From Mediannikoviicoccus sp037890055 (GTDB lineage: Bacteria > Bacillota > Clostridia > Tissierellales > Peptoniphilaceae): 64,000 nucleotides of DNA. Numbering within the stretch: the first letter of the stretch is position 1; each line of letters begins with the position of its first letter. The notes under the pieces were generated by a model. That model searched no databases, was not told the origin of the DNA, and saw only the letters and a program-made list of their open reading frames with translations. The stretch lies in NCBI GenBank assembly GCA_037890055.1, contig JBBKBD010000003.1. One strand, given 5' to 3'. The position numbers and the translations under genes were made by a program. Positions 16,517-25,190 of the stretch are shown here, one piece after another.

Positions 16517-17503
16517 TCCTGCTGCAAGCTTATATTTCTTATATTGCTTTACCGCAAAGTGCGTAGGCTCTTTCTTTTCCAATGCTTCAAATAGTCTATC
16601 AATGGGATTCATATAGGTTTCATCATCTTCTCTGACTTCTGAAGCATCTATCATATCCAGTAGTGTCGCAAAGTTCTTTTCTTCTCTTGGAGCTTCATAA
16701 AAAATATAACCTATCAAAGCCGTATAGTAGAGTTTCTCGGCTTTCACCCAAAAATCTTCACCTGCTTTTTCACCCTCTCCCTTAGTATTTGCAATGATTG
16801 TCTGTACCAATTTAAGTATGTCTTTTTCACTTCTGAGATAGGCGAATGGATTGTACTTCATACTCTTTTTAAAGTTGATGGTATTTAAGATTTTTATCTC
16901 ATAGCCATTATCTTCAAGCATCTTCCCACACTCAATGACTATTGTTCCTTTTGGATCTGTTACGCAATATGACGAGTGCATTTGCATTAGGTTTGGCTTT
17001 ACATAAAATCTTGTTTTTCCGGAGCCTGAACCGCCAATAACAAGTACATTCTTATTTCTTGCATACTTTGGATTAGCAGGTCTACCATTCATAGTTAATC
17101 GTTCCGTTTGAGTAAGCAAGATATTGTTTTGGAACTTTTCATCCACATACGGCTCTATATCTTTTCTCGTTCCCCATCGTGCTGATCCATACTCTTTCCC
17201 TTGTCTGAACTTTTTTGCATTTTTGCCTTTGGTATAGACAATAAATTTAATTATAGCTGCCACTCCTACGCCCATTAAAATGTCAGAAGGATGAATACTT
17301 GGAATAAAGCTCATGGTATTAAGCTCTAATATTCCTTGAAAGATTTTATCTATTACATCGCCACCTATATAGGCTCTTACATGATGAGAAAATATATTGC
17401 CAACATAGAAAAATGCAAGATAGGGAGTATTCTGCTTTAGAAACTTTGCCTTATCTTGCACCTTAAATAAGCCTTTGATGTCTTTTAGTATCTTATCTAT
17501 CAT
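16517..17503 (-). pseudogene. virD4: VirD4-type coupling protein, 5' fragment
   Basis: The N-terminal 329 residues of the coupling ATPase: two membrane helices near the start (YLAFFYVGNIFSHHV, GVGVAAIIKFIVY), then Walker A VIGGSGSGKTRFYVKPNL at about residue 155 and YCVTDPKGTIV. Beyond the junction the frame continues into the inserted element for 17 codons (ending at 16460). The product lacks Walker B and the C-terminal half, so it cannot be an active coupling protein. The missing part is at 595-1395. It overlaps pcfB by 4 bp, as in related ICEs. Confidence 0.9.
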
Positions 17504-17985
17504 AGGCTCTGCTCCTTTTGTTTATTCTTAACTTTATCTTTAGAAACAGTGTTCTTTGCCATCTCCTTAAACTTCTCAATATTCTTATGGATAGATTCCT
17601 TTCTTTCCGTTTTCTTTTCAGACTGTGCTAATGCGTGCTTAAAGGCTCTATCCATCACTTTCATGTCTTTTGCCTGAAAGAATACGGAGTATTTTCCGCT
17701 TTCCTTATCTTTCATTACTGAAAACTTTACCCCATACCGATTAAGTTCCTTTTTCAGTTCCTTCAGCTCTGCTTCTTCTACCGGAATTTCTTCAAGCTGT
17801 CCCTTTTTTACCATATCTTTTAGCTTTACTTCATTTCCGTTAGCATTAACCAGCTTTTCAAGCCCTCCGAGTTTCTCAGCCTCTTTCATCAGTTTCTTGA
17901 GTAAAGTCAAAAGAAGTTTTGCTGTTACTTTTCCGGCTTTAACCTCCATATTCAGCGTTTTTCTTGCAATTTCTTCATTGATCAA
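17500..17985 (-). CDS. pcfB: PcfB-family conjugation protein (DUF3801), 161 aa
   Basis: A lysine-rich protein with ARKTLNMEVKAGKVTAKLLL at the start and YGVKFSVMKDKESGKYSVFFQAKD in the centre, the pattern of PcfB/DUF3801 proteins encoded directly before VirD4 in pCF10-like and Tn1549-like systems. It probably helps the relaxosome engage the coupling protein. The start is a TTG overlapping the upstream stop codon, so translation is coupled. Its partner VirD4 is broken in this strain. Confidence 0.8.
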   Translation of the reverse strand: MINEEIARKTLNMEVKAGKVTAKLLLTLLKKLMKEAEKLGGLEKLVNANGNEVKLKDMVKKGQLEEIPVEEAELKELKKELNRYGVKFSVMKDKESGKYSVFFQAKDMKVMDRAFKHALAQSEKKTERKESIHKNIEKFKEMAKNTVSKDKVKNKQKEQSL

Positions 17986-18833
17986 GTTCTCTCACCTCCC
18001 GTCAGTAACCTTTCTTTATTCCTCTTTAATTTTTCTTCCTGAATAACTTTCCTGTAATCTTCTCCAAGTACCATCACAGGAATACACATCTCAATAATTC
18101 TTGAGTAAATTCTTTGGTATTCCACACTCTCCGTGCAGTTTTCAATTTGGCTGTATGAAAGATTTGTGGTAAAGATTGTTGGTTTATGCTTTAAGTACCT
18201 GTTATTCACAATGTTATATACCTGCTCTTTTGCATAGCTTGTATCTCTTTCAATTCCTAAATCATCTAATATGAGAACGGAAGTGTTTACAAGGGATTCG
18301 ATATATGCGTTTTTATCAAGGTCAAATCCGCCTTTTTGCAGTTCGTTGATTATCTGTGAAAAGTTTCTAATCTTAACGCTTATCTGATACTGTTCAATCA
18401 GAGCATTGGCAATAGAGCAGGCAAGATAGGTCTTTCCGCTACCCACCGAACCATAGAATAGGAGTCCGATATTTTCTTTTCTCATCAGCTCATAATCTTT
18501 TACAAAATTCTTTGCGATGATAAGGCTTTGATTTTCTTTTCCCTGATAGTTTTCAAAGGTATATGCCCATTGAATCATGGATGTGAAGCAGATACTTTTT
18601 AATCTCTCGATTTCAAGCTGCTTTTGTCTTTCTTTTTCTTTTGCTTCTCTATCTCTATCGCATTTACAAGCTGTCTTAAATATCATCTGCTTTCCGAAAA
18701 ATTCTAATGCTTTTCCATCTTTTCTTTCATGGCACACTTTACAGTAGGCGTGTCCGTCTTTGATGTATTCTTTTTCAGGATCAAAGCTGTATTCCACATC
18801 TTCTATCATCACTTTTTCTAATTCTTTAATCAT
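17982..18833 (-). CDS. DnaC/IstB-like helicase-loader ATPase, 283 aa
   Basis: Residues about 30-60 hold a zinc-binding stretch (YCKVCHERKDGK...ACKCDRD). The AAA+ part has Walker A YGSVGSGKTYLACSIA (about residue 128) and Walker B VLILDDLGIERD. It matches DnaC-like loaders that pair with an ICE initiator protein to recruit the host helicase. It overlaps both neighbours by 4 bp, indicating translational coupling with the initiator upstream and PcfB downstream. Confidence 0.85.
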   Translation of the reverse strand: MIKELEKVMIEDVEYSFDPEKEYIKDGHAYCKVCHERKDGKALEFFGKQMIFKTACKCDRDREAKEKERQKQLEIERLKSICFTSMIQWAYTFENYQGKENQSLIIAKNFVKDYELMRKENIGLLFYGSVGSGKTYLACSIANALIEQYQISVKIRNFSQIINELQKGGFDLDKNAYIESLVNTSVLILDDLGIERDTSYAKEQVYNIVNNRYLKHKPTIFTTNLSYSQIENCTESVEYQRIYSRIIEMCIPVMVLGEDYRKVIQEEKLKRNKERLLTGGERT

Positions 18834-19600
18834 AAATGTACTCCTTTGTTATATTCCTCCCATGTAGGGATATTGGTTTTTTTCTTACTTCCCTGATCTT
18901 TATAGAACCAAGAAAGGATTGTTGCTTTATGGTCTTTATATGTCTTTCCGGTACTTTGAAGATAGGTTGATAGTCTTTCAATGTAGTTATCAAGCTCTCC
19001 TGCCATTTTTATTTGTAATTCTCCTATATCCTCATCTTTCAAAAAGACATTTTGAAATGTTCCAAGTCCGCTTTTCCCAAAACTATATTCTCTCTTACTA
19101 TATTTACTCTTATTATTCTCTATATAGTTAGAGTCAACATTTTGAACTTCCTGAAGTTCATTTTCTTTACTTCTGAGGTTAAAATCTTTTACTTCTGAAG
19201 TTAAGTTTTTTGACTTCTGAAAGTCATTTTCTTTTACCGCTATTATGCTCATAAAATCTTTAACATAAATGACATTCGGCTTACCAAGTCCAAGCCTTAC
19301 TCTTTCAATCAGTCCTATTCCTTTTTTGCTGTCTAACTCGTCCAATGTTTTTATAGCTGTCGGCTTTGAGATATTTCTTCTTCTCATAATTTCTTCAACA
19401 GTAAAATAGATAAATACTCTGCCTTCCTTGTCCACCCAGTTATTCTTAAAGGACATTCCTGTGCGTTTCAAAAGCATGGAGTATAGGATAATGGCTTCAG
19501 CAGACAGTCCCTTAAATTCTTCTCCGTCTACCAATATTTCAGGCACTTTTAGAAAGTTAAATCTTTCCGCTTCTCTGTTATAGAAATAGTCAAAGTCCAT
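18830..19600 (-). CDS. RepA_N-type replication initiator of the ICE, 256 aa
   Basis: The N-terminal domain (FYNREAERFNFLKVPEILVD, AEAIILYSMLLKRTGMSFKN, RRNISKPTAIKTLDEL) is the RepA_N winged-helix initiator fold. The C-terminus (ERLSTYLQSTGKTYKDHKATI) matches the DUF6017-type tail and closely resembles the tail of the inner element's replisome organiser at 3223-3975. It probably starts rolling or theta replication of the excised ICE together with the DnaC-like loader next to it. A terminator hairpin separates it from the gene upstream. Confidence 0.82.
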   Translation of the reverse strand: MDFDYFYNREAERFNFLKVPEILVDGEEFKGLSAEAIILYSMLLKRTGMSFKNNWVDKEGRVFIYFTVEEIMRRRNISKPTAIKTLDELDSKKGIGLIERVRLGLGKPNVIYVKDFMSIIAVKENDFQKSKNLTSEVKDFNLRSKENELQEVQNVDSNYIENNKSKYSKREYSFGKSGLGTFQNVFLKDEDIGELQIKMAGELDNYIERLSTYLQSTGKTYKDHKATILSWFYKDQGSKKKTNIPTWEEYNKGVHL

Positions 19601-19632
19601 ACAGGATCACCTCCCTCCTTAAAAATTTGCAA

Positions 19633-19664
19633 AGAAAAAGACGATAGTTTTTTCTTCTATCGCC
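19633..19664 (-). terminator. Intrinsic terminator between the CD1845-like gene and repA
   Basis: On the minus strand, GGCGATAG pairs with CTATCGTC (one G-T pair) and TTTTTC follows. It belongs to the same hairpin family as 1633-1665 and 44359-44388. Confidence 0.65.
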
Positions 19665-19690
19665 TTTGGTAACCATTTTTATGAAATTTT

Positions 19691-19975
19691 TTAAATTGAT
19701 TTTATTGCCTCATTGATACCTTGCAAAAAAGCTATAACTGCTGCACCAACCATCGGTATTCCATATGGACTAACCAAGAATCCAATAATCAATGCTTCTA
19801 TTCCGATGGTAACTTCTTTTTGTAAGAAAGATGCTATTGCTCCAAATATGCAAAACATCATCAGCAAATATAGTAGGGCTGTTCCGATACCAAGTAGAAA
19901 TGTCAGAAATGCTGTGAGGATACTTAACACCAAGCTAATTGGAAACAAGATTATTTTTATTATCCATCTCATCAT
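19691..19975 (-). CDS. Small ICE membrane protein (CD1845-like), 94 aa
   Basis: Almost wholly hydrophobic: three segments (IIKILFPISLVLSILTAFLT, LYLLMMFCIFGAIASFL and VSPYGIPMVGAAVIAFLQGI). I recognise the small conserved membrane protein found near the rumA-proximal end of Tn1549/CTn-type ICEs (CD1845-like). Its function is unknown. It abuts the 63-aa reading frame upstream. Confidence 0.65.
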   Translation of the reverse strand: MMRWIIKIILFPISLVLSILTAFLTFLLGIGTALLYLLMMFCIFGAIASFLQKEVTIGIEALIIGFLVSPYGIPMVGAAVIAFLQGINEAIKSI

Positions 19976-20167
19976 TTAGTAGTCCTCACTTTCTAAAGCA
20001 TTCTTTGTATCTCCACACACCATATCAATGCAAACATTCACATCAATATAATTTTTTAAGACTTTTTTTCGTCCTCCCTCTCCGTCTTCTACAAATACAT
20101 AATGCTTGTAAAACTGCTTAAAATGCAGTATTTTCACGATTTCACTCTTTGTATCAACGCTATGCAC
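19976..20167 (-). CDS. Short ICE-end protein, 63 aa, overlapping the rlmD 3' end
   Basis: A short frame with YVFVEDGEGGRKKVLKNYID in the middle; no family recognised. Its first about 11 codons lie inside rlmD, in another frame, so its start depends on where the ICE joined the chromosome. It ends directly at the CD1845-like start, which argues for a real, co-transcribed gene. Low confidence in the start. Confidence 0.4.
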   Translation of the reverse strand: MHSVDTKSEIVKILHFKQFYKHYVFVEDGEGGRKKVLKNYIDVNVCIDMVCGDTKNALESEDY

Positions 20168-20170
20168 TCC
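20134..20170. other. Probable ICE attachment junction at the rlmD 3' end
   Basis: ICE genes reach the last codons of rlmD (HVECIALIQRVKS then stop). The 3' end of rumA/rlmD is a well-known integration site for Firmicutes ICEs with serine recombinases. Integration there usually preserves the gene while swapping its last codons. The exact core cannot be set because the other junction is outside the window. Confidence 0.6.
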
Positions 20171-21486
20171 ACATGTGTCGTTCTTGGAAATTGATCAAGT
20201 ATCTCCACATCTTCTATTTCATATCCATTTTCTTTCATTATAGCAAGGTCTCTTGCTTGTGTTACTGGATTGCATGAAATATAGACAAATTTTTCTGGTT
20301 TTATATCAATTATCTTTTTAATTGCCTTTGGATGAATTCCCTCTCTTGGTGGGTCAAGGACAATTATATCTGCAAGGTCTTTTAATTCGTCTATCTTTTC
20401 TAGGACGTCTCCTACAATAAATTCGCAGTTTTCTATTTCATTAAGTCTTGCTGAGTTCTTTGCTTTTTCAACCGCTTCTTCCACTATTTCAATTCCATAT
20501 ACTCTCTTTGCTTTTTTTGAAAAGATTTGGCTGATGGTTCCTGTGCCTGAGTACAAGTCGAATACGGTTTTGTCGTGGATATCTCCCGCCATGTTAAGCG
20601 CAATGGAGTAAAGTTTCTTTGCCATAATCGGGTTTGGTTGGAAGAATGAAAATGGACCTATATGAAATTTCAGTCCAAACATCTCTTCCACTAGGTAGCT
20701 ATCTCCTAATAAAACTTCTACCTTATCTGCCTGTACCGAGTCAGACATGGAATCGTTAATGGTATGAAGCACGCTTTTTATTTTATCTTTTATTTCTAGC
20801 TCTTCTAAAGATTTTAAAAAATCTTCTTTGTAGAGCTCTCCCTGGGATGATGTTATAACATTAATCATGTAGGCGTCTTCGCTAAAGGAATATTTTAAAA
20901 CCAAATGTCTTAAAAATCCCTTGTGGGTTTTTATTCTATAGAAGTCGAATTCTTTTTCCCTTGCGTACTCCTGAACCTTTTTACGTATTATTTCAAATCC
21001 TTCTGGGACGATGTTACAGTTTAATGTTGGTGTTATTTCATAAAACTTTCCCTTTGTATGCATTCCTAAAAAGATTGGTCCACCTATTTCTTGGTCGCCA
21101 AAGGAATATTCCATTTTATTTCTATAGTTCTTTATTGACTTTGCAGGGTTTTCTTTAATTTCACCATCATATAGCCCATTATAAAGTTTTTTTATTCCAT
21201 CTACTTTTATTTTGATTTCATTTTCGTAGGAGATGGATTGATATGCACATCCGCCACATCTTCCAAATACATCGCAGGTTTCGTGAGTTTCCAGGTCAGA
21301 TTTTTCTAAAACTTCCACAAGTTTTGCTTCAGTGTAGTTGTTTTTTCTTCTCTTTGGCAAAATCTTTACAACTTGCCCCGGGATTCCACCTTTGAATTTA
21401 TATATTCTATCGTTATGCTTTATTATGGATTTGTTTGGAAATTCTGTTGATGCAATTGTTGCTATAATCTCTTTTTTCTTTCTCAT
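20134..21486 (-). CDS. rlmD: 23S rRNA (uracil-5-)-methyltransferase RlmD/RumA, 450 aa
   Basis: A TRAM-like N-terminus is followed by an iron-sulphur cysteine cluster (CDVFGRCGGCAYQS, about residue 75), an SAM-binding stretch VFDLYSGTGTISQIF, VLDPPREGIHP, and the catalytic YISCNPVTQARD. It methylates a conserved uridine in 23S rRNA. The C-terminal tail (ALIQRVKS) may be supplied by the inserted ICE. Its start overlaps the stop of the MATE gene by 4 bp, so the two are translationally coupled. Full length; probably active. Confidence 0.92.
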   Translation of the reverse strand: MRKKKEIIATIASTEFPNKSIIKHNDRIYKFKGGIPGQVVKILPKRRKNNYTEAKLVEVLEKSDLETHETCDVFGRCGGCAYQSISYENEIKIKVDGIKKLYNGLYDGEIKENPAKSIKNYRNKMEYSFGDQEIGGPIFLGMHTKGKFYEITPTLNCNIVPEGFEIIRKKVQEYAREKEFDFYRIKTHKGFLRHLVLKYSFSEDAYMINVITSSQGELYKEDFLKSLEELEIKDKIKSVLHTINDSMSDSVQADKVEVLLGDSYLVEEMFGLKFHIGPFSFFQPNPIMAKKLYSIALNMAGDIHDKTVFDLYSGTGTISQIFSKKAKRVYGIEIVEEAVEKAKNSARLNEIENCEFIVGDVLEKIDELKDLADIIVLDPPREGIHPKAIKKIIDIKPEKFVYISCNPVTQARDLAIMKENGYEIEDVEILDQFPRTTHVECIALIQRVKS

Positions 21487-22859
21487 CTCTTTTTTATATA
21501 CCTTTCCATATTATTTCTAAATCCGTCTGTCTTCTTTTGTATATATGCAAGTATTCCTAATAGGAAAATTCCCTTTAGTGCTTGTGAAGCAGACATACTA
21601 ATCCAAATTCCCTTTAGTTCAAAAAGCTTCATTAGGAAGTATGCCATTGGCACTCTCATTACATTGAACACAGCTGAGACCATTGCTGGATATCTTGTTA
21701 ATCCCAGGCCGTTTAACATTCCAGAAACGCCAATCTCCTGTGACATTAGTATAGTTGTTGATCCTAAAATTAGTAGGTATATTGTTCCTTCTTGTATAAC
21801 CCTTGGGTCATTTGGTGTAAATATTTTGAAAAGGCTCTTTGATCCAAGCATAAGTACTGCAGTTGCTATTATACCAATGATAAGTATAAGTTTTATACAA
21901 ACCCATTTACCCTTTTCAAGTCTTTCGTAATTTTTTGCGCCATAATTTTGTCCAAAGAATGTGGTAAATGCTGTGGCAAATCCTTCTGATGACATCCATG
22001 AGATTGACTCTATTTGTGAACCTATTGCATAGGTTGCTAATCCTACCGTTCCGTATATTGCGATATATTTGTTTAGTTTGATGGAAACTAAGTTGTGTAT
22101 AAGCGACTGGCCACATGGCGCTATGCCCAGTTTGAAAATCTCCTTTGCATTTTGAAACTCAATCTTTTTAAAGTAGTTGTACTTCATGTAGGCTTCCCTA
22201 TATTTAAAGCCGATATAGATGTAAATACAAACTGCCAAGGCCTGTGCCAGTATTGTTGCAAGAGCGGCTCCCTTTATTCCCATTCCCTTTATTGGTCCAA
22301 CTCCAAAGATTAAAATCGGGTCCATTACGATATTAAAAATAAGTGCAATTATTGAAGTCTTAAATGGAGTTTGACTGTTACCTTGGGAGTAGAAGTGGGA
22401 ACTAAAAAATGGAAGTAAAAATGTAAATACTAGTCCAATGGATATGATTAGGTGATAGTCCAGTGCAAGTCTAAAAACTTCCTCTTCTAAATGGAAGTAT
22501 CCATATATATGCTCTCTTCCCAATATAAAAAAAGTTGTTAAAAGCGCCCATAGCAAGATATTTAATTGAAAGCCTCCTATGGTTATCTTTTCTATATCAT
22601 CTTTGTCATCTCTTCCATAGGCTTGGGCAAGTTCTACGGACATTCCCGTCTTTATAATAAGTGTGATTGCATTTGCCATCCACATAAAGAACCCAACTGT
22701 ACCAACTGCTGCAACAGCATCTGTTGATAGCCTTCCAAGCCAAATCAAGTCCACAAGATTGTACGCCATTTGTATAAAGGCTATTCCCATAAGGGGCATT
22801 GCCATTCTCGCTATGGCTGTTTTTATATCACCTTTCATTAGGTTTTGTGATTTTAGCAT
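21483..22859 (-). CDS. MATE-family efflux transporter, 458 aa
   Basis: Twelve predicted membrane helices with the MATE pattern (MAMPLMGIAFIQMAYNLVDL near the start, then WLGRLSTDAVAAVGTVGFFM). MATE proteins export drugs or toxic metabolites in exchange for Na+ or H+; the substrate is unknown. I placed the start at 22859, where AAGGAGAAT precedes the ATG, because the longer frame runs back into the helicase gene. It lies 17 bp after the helicase and before rlmD, forming one likely operon. Confidence 0.85.
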   Translation of the reverse strand: MLKSQNLMKGDIKTAIARMAMPLMGIAFIQMAYNLVDLIWLGRLSTDAVAAVGTVGFFMWMANAITLIIKTGMSVELAQAYGRDDKDDIEKITIGGFQLNILLWALLTTFFILGREHIYGYFHLEEEVFRLALDYHLIISIGLVFTFLLPFFSSHFYSQGNSQTPFKTSIIALIFNIVMDPILIFGVGPIKGMGIKGAALATILAQALAVCIYIYIGFKYREAYMKYNYFKKIEFQNAKEIFKLGIAPCGQSLIHNLVSIKLNKYIAIYGTVGLATYAIGSQIESISWMSSEGFATAFTTFFGQNYGAKNYERLEKGKWVCIKLILIIGIIATAVLMLGSKSLFKIFTPNDPRVIQEGTIYLLILGSTTILMSQEIGVSGMLNGLGLTRYPAMVSAVFNVMRVPMAYFLMKLFELKGIWISMSASQALKGIFLLGILAYIQKKTDGFRNNMERYIKKR

Positions 22860-22876
22860 ATTATTCTCCTTACTCC

Positions 22877-25177
22877 TTATATAAAATAGTCTAAGTCTCT
22901 TGGTTTTCTGAAAAGTCTTATGTCTTTCCAATGTGAAGGTAATAGATTTCTATATGGATAATTTTGAAATCTGTCGTCTATTAAAACGCAATCTCCCCTG
23001 TCCTGTGCCGTTCTGATTACTCTACCTGCTGCTTGGCACACCTTGTTCATTCCAGGATAGATATAAGCGTATTCAAATCCTCGTTTGCCTCTTTCGTCAT
23101 AGTAGTCTCGAATTAAATCCCTCTGTGTGGAAATTCCTGGAAGACCTACGGAAACTATTCCAACTCCCTTAAGCCTTTCTCCTGCTAGGTCTATTCCTTC
23201 TGAAAACACACCACCGAGCACAACAAAGCCAACTCTATTTGACTTTTGTGTAAAGAGACTTAAAAATTCTCTTCTTTCCTCTTCCGTCATAACTCTGTTT
23301 TGAACTGCAATATCTTTGCCATTTTTATCAAAGCGATTATAAATTTCTGTCATAAATTTATATGATGGAAAGAAAAGTAAAAAGTTTCCATCTCTATTTA
23401 CATATTTTTCCAATGCCTTGGTAATTATGTCGTAATTTTTTTCTCTGTCTAAGTATCTAGTTGAAAGTGGAACAATGCCCGCTTTAAAGTAGTCGGGATT
23501 AAATGGTGATGGAAGTTTTAGTCTGTAATACGCTGAATCTTTACATCCAAACACATCCACATAAAAGTCCATAGGCGACAATGTGGCTGAGAAAAACACC
23601 GACGACTCTGCTCGCTTCAATATGTTTTTTAATATAGGCGAAGTGTCTAAACAGAGTAACTGCATAATTCTATCATCTTCCTCTGTTCTAATCAAGGTTC
23701 TGTAATTATCTGCATAGTAGTCGGTTATTCTAGAAAAATGTTTAAGTGTAAAATAATTTTCTAAAATTTTATCATAATTTGGCGCTTCTTTTTCTTTTGA
23801 CAAAAACTTCTCCAACATTCGAAGCGTTATCTCTAAATTGTCTAAAAAATTTATGTTAATATACTCTTCTACAACTTCCATGGTTTTATTGTTAAGTTTA
23901 AAACTCTCTAAGTACTTTATAAGCTCTTCAATTTGCTTAACGATTTTATAATGCTTTTCTTCAAATAGATTTGTCATTTCAACAAGATTATTTAAGGAAA
24001 ACTCCGCTGAATACATATCCCTTGCCCTGTCCACAAGGTTATGGGCTTCGTCAATTAAAAAAGTATAGTTTTCGACGGTAACATCAAAAAATCTCTTTAA
24101 GTACACTGCAGGGTCAAAACAATAGTTGTAGTCGCAGATAATAAGGTCAGAAAAGTTTGCCATATCAAGCTGAAACTCCATGGGACAGACTTTGTGCTTT
24201 CGTGCATATGAAAGTATGGTTTCAGTGTTTAACACATCTTCATGCTCATATATGTCGAATATGGCTTCGTTAACTCTGTCGAAATGTCCCTTTGCATAAG
24301 GACAGTCCTTGGGATTACATTTTATTTCATCATTTAAACAGATTTTTTCCTTCGCCGTAATTGTTAAAGTTTTAAGTTCCAATCCCCTATCCATTAGCCT
24401 AACCACCGCTTTGTTAGCTTCTTCCTTTGTTGTGGAGCGGGCGGTTAAGTAAAATATCTTGTCCGTCAATTTATTTCCCAGGGCTTTTATGGAAGGAAAC
24501 ACTGTGGACATGGTCTTTCCTATTCCCGTTGGTGCTTCCACAAAGAGCCTACTCCCGGTGGATATTACATTATAAACTGCCACTGAAAGCTCCCTCTGTC
24601 CCTTTCTATAAACTGGAAATGGAAATGTGGTGGATTTTATCTTTTCATCTCTCTTTTTTCTAAACTCAACTATCATAATGGAAAAGTCTAAGTATAAATC
24701 TAGCAAGTTTAAATAGAACTCCTCCAGTTCAAAAAAAGAAAAGTTCTTTACAATTCTCTTTATTTCACTATTTTCTACATTATAGTATGTCAATTGCAAA
24801 TCTATATTTGAAAGCTCTTCCCTAATGCAATAAAAATATCCGTAACACTTTGCCTGTGCCCAGTGTAGTGGGTTTGTATTGTATTCTAGTTCCTTTAGAG
24901 GTCTTGTAGTGGTCTTTATCTCGTCAATTAGTGCATGGTCACCTTCTCTAAAAATTCCGTCAGCTCGCCCTTCTACTTTAAAAAGCATCTCTTTATGAAA
25001 GGTTTCGTTTACTAGGCGAACCTCTTTTTCATAATTCTTGCCATATTCCTTTTGAAGCTTTTGATGAATCCTTTGACCTTCCTTTAGTCTGCCTCTATCG
25101 GTAAAGGAGTTGTCAATGTCTCCACTTCTCATAACAAATTCTATTAAACCCCTAACGGATAATTTAAAATCTTCCAT
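22877..25177 (-). CDS. XPD/DinG-type helicase with N-terminal PD-(D/E)XK nuclease, 766 aa
   Basis: Residues about 20-150 have EGRADGIF...ALIDEIKTTTRP, the pattern of a PD-(D/E)XK (Cas4/RecB-like) nuclease. The helicase follows: Walker A EAPTGIGKTMSTVF (about 215), four iron-sulphur cysteines (CLNDEIKCNPKDC...VCPMEF), LIDEAHNLVD, and motif VI in VCQAAGRVIRTAQD. Superfamily 2 helicases of this type unwind DNA 5' to 3' in repair; the fused nuclease suggests a resection or flap-processing role. It heads the operon with MATE and rlmD. Confidence 0.82.
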   Translation of the reverse strand: MEDFKLSVRGLIEFVMRSGDIDNSFTDRGRLKEGQRIHQKLQKEYGKNYEKEVRLVNETFHKEMLFKVEGRADGIFREGDHALIDEIKTTTRPLKELEYNTNPLHWAQAKCYGYFYCIREELSNIDLQLTYYNVENSEIKRIVKNFSFFELEEFYLNLLDLYLDFSIMIVEFRKKRDEKIKSTTFPFPVYRKGQRELSVAVYNVISTGSRLFVEAPTGIGKTMSTVFPSIKALGNKLTDKIFYLTARSTTKEEANKAVVRLMDRGLELKTLTITAKEKICLNDEIKCNPKDCPYAKGHFDRVNEAIFDIYEHEDVLNTETILSYARKHKVCPMEFQLDMANFSDLIICDYNYCFDPAVYLKRFFDVTVENYTFLIDEAHNLVDRARDMYSAEFSLNNLVEMTNLFEEKHYKIVKQIEELIKYLESFKLNNKTMEVVEEYININFLDNLEITLRMLEKFLSKEKEAPNYDKILENYFTLKHFSRITDYYADNYRTLIRTEEDDRIMQLLCLDTSPILKNILKRAESSVFFSATLSPMDFYVDVFGCKDSAYYRLKLPSPFNPDYFKAGIVPLSTRYLDREKNYDIITKALEKYVNRDGNFLLFFPSYKFMTEIYNRFDKNGKDIAVQNRVMTEEERREFLSLFTQKSNRVGFVVLGGVFSEGIDLAGERLKGVGIVSVGLPGISTQRDLIRDYYDERGKRGFEYAYIYPGMNKVCQAAGRVIRTAQDRGDCVLIDDRFQNYPYRNLLPSHWKDIRLFRKPRDLDYFI

Positions 25178-25190
25178 GTTTCCACCAAAA

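Larger units (their letters stand above)
1393..16519. mobile_element. Tn4451/TnpX-type mobilizable element inserted in virD4 (~15.1 kb)
   Basis: The boundaries come from the interrupted virD4 gene: both junctions carry GGA (TCC at 1393-1395 and at 16517-16519 on the plus strand), and removing one copy plus the intervening DNA restores the frame exactly. Duplication of a GA dinucleotide is the known insertion signature of TnpX large serine recombinases. The ends are imperfect inverted repeats: inward from the right GTAATAGAATTAAGGA, inward from the left GTAACAACTTGTCAAGGA. Contents from left to right: tnpW, an ORF6N protein, a DUF1413-like protein, a replisome organiser, a MobQ relaxase with oriT, a DUF3847 protein, a sigma factor, an ECF/ABC transport cargo with ClbS-like and TetR genes, and tnpX. 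Confidence 0.88.

Noticed and set aside
1..20170. A single large ICE with its own serine recombinase at 14582-16420
   Set aside because: That recombinase belongs to the nested element, as the restored virD4 frame shows. The outer ICE's recombinase must lie beyond the left edge.
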